A DNA stretch of 6,856 bases from Pseudomonadota bacterium. Lineage in GTDB: Bacteria; Pseudomonadota; Alphaproteobacteria; Caulobacterales; Caulobacteraceae. Both the position numbers and the translations under genes were made by a program. This document shows positions 1 through 3,692 of this stretch, piece after piece (the stretch's first letter is position 1; every line of letters starts with the position of its first letter). The DNA lies in contig JAEYUE010000347.1 of the NCBI GenBank assembly GCA_023433655.1, positions 1-6,856 of the forward strand, read 5' to 3'. The notes beneath the pieces are model-generated. The model worked only from the letters and a program-made list of their open reading frames with translations, was not told where the DNA came from and ran no database searches.

Positions 1-29
1 GCCTGGTCCATGCCCGAGAGGTCCACCAT
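1..29 (-). CDS. Start of an unidentified gene, truncated by the window edge
   Basis: On the minus strand an ATG at 29-27 opens a frame that reads MVDLSGMDQ and then leaves the window. Its A is also the last base of the preceding TGA (TGATG), the usual layout for translational coupling. Nine complete codons are too few to name a family. From its place downstream of two candidate lasso precursors, inference suggests a lasso biosynthesis, isopeptidase or transport gene. The frame is open further upstream, back to about 175, so an earlier start or a frameshift in the preceding short frame cannot be excluded. Confidence 0.35.
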
Positions 30-103
30 CAGGCCTGGCGCAAGAATTTGCGGCGACGGGCGGCGCCGGTACGGGGAGGATGGCGGGTCGTGACAGTCGG
101 CAC
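29..103 (-). CDS. 24-residue basic peptide or leader frame, translationally coupled to the next gene
   Basis: A GTG at 103-101 lies six bases after AGGAG (114-110). That ribosome site and spacer, AGGAGACGACC, are identical to those of the first precursor gene at 521. The product is 24 residues, rich in Arg, Lys and Pro, ends in KFLRQA, and its TGA overlaps the ATG of the next frame as TGATG. It lacks the L-x3-G-x5-T leader seen in the two upstream peptides, so it is not a third precursor of that type. It may be a real small protein, a leader peptide that loads ribosomes onto the next gene, or the N-terminus of that gene broken by a frameshift. The ribosome site is convincing; the function is unknown. 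Confidence 0.4.
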   Translation of the reverse strand: MPTVTTRHPPRTGAARRRKFLRQA

Positions 104-137
104 GGTCGTCTCCTGAAGTCGGCAGGCGGGCGCGCTC

Positions 138-161
138 GGGGGCCGCCTGGCGACGGCCCCC
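138..161 (-). other. GC hairpin after the second precursor gene
   Basis: GGGGGCCG (138-145) and CGGCCCCC (154-161) form a perfect 8-bp stem with an 8-base loop. It starts eight bases after the TGA of the second precursor (170). No run of T follows on the minus strand, so it is not a standard intrinsic terminator. An RNA 3' stabiliser, or an attenuator between the precursor genes and the downstream genes, fits better. The pairing is seen directly; the role is inferred. Confidence 0.6.
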
Positions 162-169
162 TCGCCCGA

Positions 170-295
170 TCATTCGGGCGGCGTGTGCCATTTCCGGCTG
201 GTGTTCAGCTCGGTGAACGGGCCTTCCGCGATGGCGCGGGTCAGGCGACGGGCGTCGCCGAACCGCACCAGGCGGGATTTCGCCTGGGTCTTCAT
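170..295 (-). CDS. Candidate lasso-peptide precursor 2 (41 aa)
   Basis: This small gene starts at ATG 295 behind AAAGGA (308-303). The 41-residue product has a leader with the motif known from proteobacterial lasso precursors: L9-x3-G13-x5-T19. Thr19 is in the -2 position, the usual recognition residue, and cleavage after Arg20 would leave a 21-residue core. The core begins AIAEGPFTE, so its ninth residue is Glu29, as needed for an isopeptide bond to the Ala21 amine in a 9-residue ring. The tail carries LN after the ring, Arg-Lys-Trp-His as bulky or charged candidates for the steric plug, and ends PPE. Leader residues KSRLVRFG-ARRLTRA match the other precursor at 387-521 almost exactly, while the tails differ. 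The gene lies about 90 bases downstream of that paralogue, in the same direction. Ala1 is less common than Gly1 but, to my knowledge, occurs in Caulobacter lasso peptides. No processing enzyme is in the window, so the assignment rests on motif and duplication. Confidence 0.75.
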   Translation of the reverse strand: MKTQAKSRLVRFGDARRLTRAIAEGPFTELNTSRKWHTPPE

Positions 296-363
296 CGTCG
301 TTTCCTTTGGTGATCGGCCTCTGGCAGGGACGCGTCGGGCGAGGCCTGAACCGCGCGCCGGGG

Positions 364-382
364 CGCGGACGCTGGGTCCGCG
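364..382 (-). other. GC hairpin after the first precursor gene
   Basis: CGCGGAC and GTCCGCG form a 7-bp stem around a 5-base loop (371-375), starting four bases after the TGA of the first precursor (387). As with the hairpin after the second precursor, no T-run follows, so it does not look like an intrinsic terminator. Placement straight after the stop codon suggests 3'-end protection of the precursor message or partial attenuation of what lies downstream. Confidence 0.5.
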
Positions 383-386
383 TCCG

Positions 387-521
387 TCACTCGCCCGGCG
401 GGATGACGTAGAACCGCATCGGGTTGAGTTCGACGTACTCGCCGACGCTGACGGCGCGGGTCAGTCGGCGGGCGCCGCCGAAGCGGACGAGGCGGCTCTT
501 CCTGGGCATGGTCGTGGTCAT
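387..521 (-). CDS. Candidate lasso-peptide precursor 1 (44 aa)
   Basis: The ATG at 521 lies six bases after AGGAG (532-528), a strong ribosome site. A later in-frame ATG at 509 has none, so the first was chosen. The 44-residue product has the leader pattern L11-x3-G15-x5-T21 with Thr at -2 and Arg22 at -1. Cleavage after Arg22 gives a 22-residue core that begins AVSVGEYVE. Its ninth residue, Glu31, is placed for an Ala1-Glu9 macrolactam. The tail starts LNP, has the aromatic pair Phe37-Tyr38 as a natural plug, and ends PPGE. It is paralogous to the precursor at 170-295: leaders nearly identical, ring position 9, the following LN and the Pro-Pro end shared, the rest different. The gene sits 65 bases after the GntR-type regulator in the same direction and could share its transcript. 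The Tyr and Pro sometimes found earlier in such leaders are absent (Pro replaced by Ser9). Peptide class is well supported by motifs; the enzymes are out of view. Confidence 0.78.
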   Translation of the reverse strand: MTTTMPRKSRLVRFGGARRLTRAVSVGEYVELNPMRFYVIPPGE

Positions 522-536
522 GGTCGTCTCCTCTTG

Positions 537-554
537 AAGGTCGACAAGGTCGAC
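537..554. repeat. Tandem 9-bp repeat upstream of the first precursor
   Basis: AAGGTCGAC occurs twice head to tail (537-545 and 546-554), each copy holding the palindrome GTCGAC. The pair lies just upstream of the ribosome site of the first precursor gene, in the 65-base gap after the GntR gene. It may be a regulatory site or a chance duplication. Confidence 0.5.
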
Positions 555-586
555 GACGCACCATCAACGCCCGCGCGCCAATCGAT

Positions 587-1144
587 TCAAACAGTATTGG
601 GCGTGTATTCCGGAGGCGCGGGCTCCAGCCGCCTCAGGCGGGCCGAGAGCGAGCCCGCCGCCGCCCGCCATCGCGCGTAGTAGTCCTCGACCGCCGGCCC
701 CTCCCCCGCGGCTTCGAGCGGCCCGTGCAGCCGACGCAGCGGCGCCAGCCGCTGATGCACGCGCTCGAAACTCTCCCGCAGCGGTTCGCTGCCCGCCCGC
801 TCGACGACGTCCAGCATCCATCCTTCGACATCCGCATCGGTCCGGCCCTCGGGCGGACCGGCCGCGGCGAGCCGCGAGGCCAGTTCCACGTGGACAGCCT
901 CGAGGTCCAGCAGACCGACGATGTCCTCCGTGGGAAGGGCGCGGGTGAAGTAGCCGGCTCCCCGGCGGTCCTCGATCAGACCTTCGCCGCACAGCCGCGA
1001 CAGGGCCTCTCGGACCGGGCTGGTGCTGAGCCTGAGAGAATGTGCGATGTCCACGACGGCCAGATGCTGCCCGGGCGCCAGCCCCTCCGCCAGGGCGGTC
1101 CGCAGGCCCGACAGGGCCCGGCCGAACGGATCGCGGGTCCTCAC
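587..1144 (-). CDS. GntR/FadR-type transcriptional regulator with shortened C-terminal domain
   Basis: This 185-residue protein begins at GTG 1144; an in-frame TAA lies about 30 bases upstream, so no longer start is possible. Residues about 9-68 are a GntR winged helix-turn-helix: the LAPGQHL turn, the recognition segment STSPVREALSRL (40-51) and a wing ending GAGYFTR. Residues about 70-87 resemble the start of the FadR-type FCD effector domain (EDIVGLLDLEAVHVE). The remainder is short: FadR-group proteins usually have some 210-240 residues. I cannot find the spaced His residues that bind metal in many FCD domains, so ligand binding may differ or be lost. The ribosome site is weak. The two lasso-type precursor genes follow directly downstream in the same direction, so it probably autoregulates and controls them. 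The divergent region 1145-1363 is the likely place of its operator. The DNA-binding class is secure; the ligand and target are inferred. Confidence 0.9.
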   Translation of the reverse strand: MRTRDPFGRALSGLRTALAEGLAPGQHLAVVDIAHSLRLSTSPVREALSRLCGEGLIEDRRGAGYFTRALPTEDIVGLLDLEAVHVELASRLAAAGPPEGRTDADVEGWMLDVVERAGSEPLRESFERVHQRLAPLRRLHGPLEAAGEGPAVEDYYARWRAAAGSLSARLRRLEPAPPEYTPNTV

Positions 1145-1363
1145 GCCGCCGGCCCGTCCGCGCCACGCCCGTTATCTGCCAGCAGCGAACAGTAGATGGT
1201 CATGCCTATACTCGACCCGCAAGTTGTTTGCGCTCCGCCGCAAGCTTTTCTCCGGTCGCAGGCGGCGGCCTTCCATTTGGCGGCGCCGTGGGGCATTTTT
1301 CAACCGGTAGGCGTGCGGAGCAGGGGCTCCATGCCCTCGCGGACAGGAGGAGACCGTCGATCC
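1145..1363. promoter_or_regulatory. Divergent control region between the GntR-type and XRE-like genes
   Basis: This 219-base gap separates two regulator genes transcribed away from each other. It is visibly less GC-rich around 1170-1260 than the neighbouring genes, as expected for promoters. TATACT at 1207-1212 resembles a plus-strand -10 box, and TATAGG on the minus strand overlaps it, but neither has a clear -35 partner at normal spacing. The half-site cluster at 1217-1244 lies in the middle. The plus-strand frame runs open through this gap from 1196, but nothing in it looks like protein. Confidence 0.5.
1217..1244. promoter_or_regulatory. Candidate operator with three alternating CGCAA/TTGCG half-sites
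   Basis: CGCAA (1218-1222) and TTGCG (1228-1232) form an inverted repeat with a 5-base spacer. A further CGCAA (1239-1243) forms a second inverted repeat with the same TTGCG, with a 6-base spacer. The outer CCGCAAG copies at 1217 and 1238 are 21 bases apart, two helical turns, so dimers could bind the same face. The site lies about 75-100 bases before the GntR start and 120 bases before the XRE-like start, so either regulator could use it. Confidence 0.45.
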
Positions 1364-1852
1364 ATGGGCCGTGACGACCGCCCATCCTCCAGCGAGATTC
1401 TCTCCGCCAGTTTGCGTCTGATCCGGACGCAGCGGCGGATGAAGACGGCGGAGGTGGCGCGCGGCATGGGCATGGCCCTGCGGTCCTATGAACATTTCGA
1501 AGCCGGCGGTGGGAAGGTGAACCTGGAGCGCATTCATCGCTTCGCCGAGGTCACGAAGTCCGATCCCTACGCCATTCTCGCCGCCCTAGCGCTCGGATCG
1601 CCCGCCTTCGCGCTGCGCTGCGCGGACAACAAGCTGATGACCATTCTGATGGTGGCGCTGCAGGAACTCGACGAGGAGGCCGGCGACGCCATTGCGGAGC
1701 TGGACGCCCTGCCCATCATCAACGCCTTCACCAAGACGATGAAGGATCTGGCCGCCCAGTCCGTCCGCCGCGACGGCGCCGCCAACGCGTGGTTGAACGA
1801 CCGGATCGGCCGCCTGATTCCGCCCACCGGAGCCGGCGACGCCTCCGATTGA
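1364..1852 (+). CDS. XRE-like helix-turn-helix regulator (162 aa)
   Basis: The chosen start is ATG 1364, preceded by AGGAGGAG at 1345-1352 (spacer 11, slightly long). The frame is open back to 1196, but the residues before 1364 lack any domain character. Residues about 13-72 resemble a lambda-repressor-type helix-turn-helix: ASLRLIRTQRRMKTAEVARG, then MALRSYEHFEAG, then LERIHRFAEVTKSDPYAIL. The Arg-Ser-Tyr-Glu-x-Phe-Glu stretch corresponds to the end of the recognition helix and the element after it. Residues about 73-150 form a predicted helical C-terminal part (DNKLMTILMVALQELDEEAG) with no enzyme motif, perhaps for dimerisation. It is the first gene of the rightward block, followed by a LuxR-type protein and the virB genes. 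By position it is a likely controller of the conjugation operon. The target is inferred. Confidence 0.8.
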   Translation: MGRDDRPSSSEILSASLRLIRTQRRMKTAEVARGMGMALRSYEHFEAGGGKVNLERIHRFAEVTKSDPYAILAALALGSPAFALRCADNKLMTILMVALQELDEEAGDAIAELDALPIINAFTKTMKDLAAQSVRRDGAANAWLNDRIGRLIPPTGAGDASD

Positions 1853-1862
1853 AGATCTCCGG

Positions 1863-1892
1863 CCCGTAGAGGCGAGGTCGGAAACTTACGGG
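1863..1892 (+). promoter_or_regulatory. Inverted repeat between the two small regulators
   Basis: CCCGTA (1863-1868) and TACGGG (1887-1892) form a perfect 6-bp inverted repeat with 18 bases between, 11 bases after the XRE-like stop. No T-run follows, so it is a weak terminator candidate; an operator ahead of the LuxR-type gene is also possible. Confidence 0.35.
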
Positions 1893-1929
1893 ATCGCCGC
1901 AATATCTCGGTGGTGATTCCATCGACGGC

Positions 1930-2193
1930 ATGTCCGTGTCGCGTTGTTCAGAAGCCCGCCCGTCCGACAGCATCGATCGCCTGTCGGAGCGACAGAAGAC
2001 TTGCCTGGCGCTCGCCGGGGAAGGCTTGAGCTCGGCGCGCATAGGCGAGCGCCTCGGACTGTCGTCCCGGACCGTCGACGAACATCTCCTGCTCGCCTGC
2101 CGCGCCCTGGGCGTCCGCACCCGCGTCCAGGCCGTGGCGCGCCTGGCGGCGACCGCCCGACGTGACGCCGAACCGCGCTCCTTTCTCATCTGA
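1930..2193 (+). CDS. Stand-alone LuxR-type helix-turn-helix protein (87 aa)
   Basis: Residues about 18-73 form a GerE/LuxR-type DNA-binding domain: LSERQKTCLALAGEGLSS at the start, then ARIGERLGLSSRTVDEHL carrying the recognition helix, then ACRALGVRTRVQAVARL. There is no receiver or autoinducer-binding domain in front; only about 17 residues precede the domain, so the protein is essentially the DNA-binding module alone. ATG 1930 was taken because it is the only start just before the domain in this frame; its ribosome site (CGGTGGTGA region) is poor, which suggests low expression. It lies 77 bases after the XRE-like gene and 81 bases before virB1, all on one strand, so it probably takes part in controlling the virB operon. 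Small single-domain LuxR-type proteins can act as activators or as dominant antagonists; which applies cannot be seen. Confidence 0.82.
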   Translation: MSVSRCSEARPSDSIDRLSERQKTCLALAGEGLSSARIGERLGLSSRTVDEHLLLACRALGVRTRVQAVARLAATARRDAEPRSFLI

Positions 2194-2274
2194 CCCGTAG
2201 ACCTTCGGCGCCCTGCGTGCGGGTCGCGCCGGGAGCCCGAAAGCCGTCTTCTCGCCTGCAACCGGAGCCCGCCG

Positions 2275-2901
2275 ATGCTGGACCTGAACGCCATTCTCAG
2301 CCTGTCGCTCGCCTGCGCCCCTGGCGTTGCGCCCGAAACCCTGGCCGCGATCGCCTATACGGAAAGCCGCTTCGATCCCCTCGCGATCGGCGTCAACGCC
2401 GGACCTCGGCCGGCCCGCCGTGCCCGGGATGCGGCGGATGCGGCGAGGATCGCGAAGGACCTCCTGGCGCGCGGCGCCAACCTCGATCTCGGCGTCGCCC
2501 AGATCAACAGCGGCAATCTCGACTGGCTGAATCTGTCGGTGGAGGCCGCCTTCGACCCCTGCCGGAATCTCGAGGCGGCCGGACGGGTGCTCCGCGCCGG
2601 CTATCGTCTGGCGCCGCGGGAGCGGCCGCAGGCCGCGCTGCGCCGCGCGGTGTCCCGCTACAACACGGGCCATCCGACGCGCGGGTTCGCCAACGGCTAT
2701 GTGGCGCGCGTCGAGGCCGCCGCCGCGCGTCTCGGCCTGTCGGCCCCCACTGAGCCCGTCCGCCCGGCCCCGACGATGCCCGCGCCGGCCGGCCCTGCGT
2801 CCGAAGCCGAACCCGCGACCTGGGACGTGTTCGCCCGGGCGCGGCGGAGCGACCTCCTCGCCTTCGCCCCGGACACGCCTTCCTGGAGTCTCTTCCGATG
2901 A
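2275..2901 (+). CDS. virB1: VirB1-type lytic transglycosylase
   Basis: This 208-residue protein opens local gaps in peptidoglycan so that the secretion channel can be built. The SLT-type fold is clear: the catalytic Glu30 in AYTESRFDPLAIG, GVAQINSGN at 73-81, and SRYNTG at 127-132. A Pro/Ala-rich linker (about 158-181) leads to a C-terminal tail with WDVF at 183-186; such an appended tail is seen in VirB1 proteins. There is no classical signal peptide, only a mildly hydrophobic N-terminus (LNAILSLSLACA), as I recall for many VirB1 homologues, so the export route is open. The ATG at 2275 follows GGAG with a 7-base spacer. The stop overlaps the virB2 start as ATGA. It is the first gene of the virB operon, and the 81-base gap before it may hold a promoter. 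Confidence 0.93.
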   Translation: MLDLNAILSLSLACAPGVAPETLAAIAYTESRFDPLAIGVNAGPRPARRARDAADAARIAKDLLARGANLDLGVAQINSGNLDWLNLSVEAAFDPCRNLEAAGRVLRAGYRLAPRERPQAALRRAVSRYNTGHPTRGFANGYVARVEAAAARLGLSAPTEPVRPAPTMPAPAGPASEAEPATWDVFARARRSDLLAFAPDTPSWSLFR

Positions 2902-3197
2902 TCCCGCCTTCCCTCTCCCGGCGCGCCGGCGCCGGCGCCGCCGTCGCCCTGGTGATGACCTTCGGCCTGGCCACGCCGGCCTTCGCCTCCGCCAACGTCG
3001 AGGGTCTGCTGCAGAATGTGGTGGACATGCTCACGGGCAATACGGCCCGGCTGCTGGCCATTCTCGCCGTCGTCGTCGTGGGCATCCTCTGGATGTTCGG
3101 CCTGTTCGACCTGCGTCGCGCGGCGATCGTCGTTCTCGGCATCGTCGTCGTCTTCGGCGCGGCCGAGATCGTCAACCTCATCACCGGCGGGGCCTGA
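2898..3197 (+). CDS. virB2: VirB2-type major pilin
   Basis: VirB2 is the subunit of the conjugative pilus. The 99-residue precursor has a Sec-type signal peptide: Arg8-Arg9, a hydrophobic stretch, and a probable cut after AFA (residue 30). The mature part of about 69 residues has two membrane helices (about 51-70 and 75-95) joined by the short basic turn DLRR (71-74), the layout expected of VirB2 pilins. The segment GNTARLLAILAVVVVGILWM is typical. The start overlaps virB1 by four bases (ATGA). Size, signal and topology all fit. Assembly by the downstream virB3 to virB5 products is inferred from family knowledge. Confidence 0.93.
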   Translation: MIPPSLSRRAGAGAAVALVMTFGLATPAFASANVEGLLQNVVDMLTGNTARLLAILAVVVVGILWMFGLFDLRRAAIVVLGIVVVFGAAEIVNLITGGA

Positions 3198-3199
3198 TC

Positions 3200-3364
3200 G
3201 TGCGCGGCCTCGTCTTCCCCCTCATCGGCTTCGGCGTCTGCGGAGCGACCCTGGTCGGCCTTCGGCTGCGCGGCCTGATCGGCCACCGGCAATTCGCCGC
3301 TCTCGGGGCCGCGGTGTTGGGGGCGGCTGTCGTCGGCGCCTGGGCGGAGCTTGGCCATGGCTGA
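3200..3364 (+). CDS. Small two-helix membrane protein between virB2 and virB3
   Basis: A GTG two bases after the virB2 stop opens a 54-residue frame that ends at 3364, overlapping the virB3 start by eight bases. The product has two hydrophobic segments (about 4-21 and 32-49) joined by a basic turn RLRGLIGHR (22-30). This topology is like that of mature VirB2 but without a cleavable signal. The close fit between virB2 and virB3, with overlap, supports real translation; the ribosome site would lie inside the end of virB2 (GGCGGGG, 3186-3192). The standard Agrobacterium virB order has no gene here. It could be a small accessory or stability factor of the channel, or a pilin-like paralogue. No family is recognised. 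Confidence 0.68.
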   Translation: MRGLVFPLIGFGVCGATLVGLRLRGLIGHRQFAALGAAVLGAAVVGAWAELGHG

Positions 3365-3692
3365 GGAACGCCTGATCGACGAGCCCCTGTTCCTCGCCTG
3401 CACCCGCCCGGCCATGGTCATGGGCGTGCCGATGGAGGCGATGGGCGTCAACGTCATCCTCTCCGGCGTCGCTTTTCTCGTCGGCGGAAGCCTGCTCTAT
3501 CTGCTGGTCGCCCCGGCCCTCCATCTGGTCTTCCGCGCGATCTGCAAGGCGGACCACAACGCCTTCCGGCTGTTGCTGGTCTTCGTCGACACCAAGGGGC
3601 GCAGCCGCAACGGCGCGATCTGGGGCGGCAGTTCGTCCACGCCCCTGCCGCTCGTCCGCCGCTACCGCGCCTCAGAGCTGCGTCGTGGCTGA
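3357..3692 (+). CDS. virB3: VirB3-type inner-membrane component
   Basis: This 111-residue protein belongs to the inner-membrane complex and works with VirB4. The family N-terminus is plain: DEPLFLACTRPAMVMGVP (8-25), followed by AMGVN. One long hydrophobic stretch (about 32-60) may hold one or two membrane helices. A cytoplasmic tail follows with KADHNAFRLLLVFVDTK. ATG 3357 was chosen because GGAG (3346-3349) stands seven bases ahead; the in-frame TTG at 3351 would be too close to it. It overlaps the small membrane gene by eight bases and virB4 by eight bases. In some systems VirB3 is fused to VirB4; here they are separate but coupled. Confidence 0.93.
   Translation: MAEERLIDEPLFLACTRPAMVMGVPMEAMGVNVILSGVAFLVGGSLLYLLVAPALHLVFRAICKADHNAFRLLLVFVDTKGRSRNGAIWGGSSSTPLPLVRRYRASELRRG

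Noticed and set aside
138..161. Rho-independent terminator after the second precursor
   Set aside because: The stem is strong but no T-run follows on the minus strand, so it is listed only as a hairpin.
183..680. Plus-strand frame of 165 codons over the lasso region
   Set aside because: Its composition is that of a GC-rich antisense shadow, it has no domain, and it lies opposite two small genes with good ribosome sites and paralogous products.
725..1195. Plus-strand frame of 156 codons opposite the GntR-type gene
   Set aside because: It is antisense to a clear winged helix-turn-helix domain and shows no protein features of its own.
1196..1363. N-terminal extension of the XRE-like gene from ATG 1196
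   Set aside because: The extra 56 residues are low in domain character and cover the promoter region; ATG 1364 has AGGAGGAG upstream.
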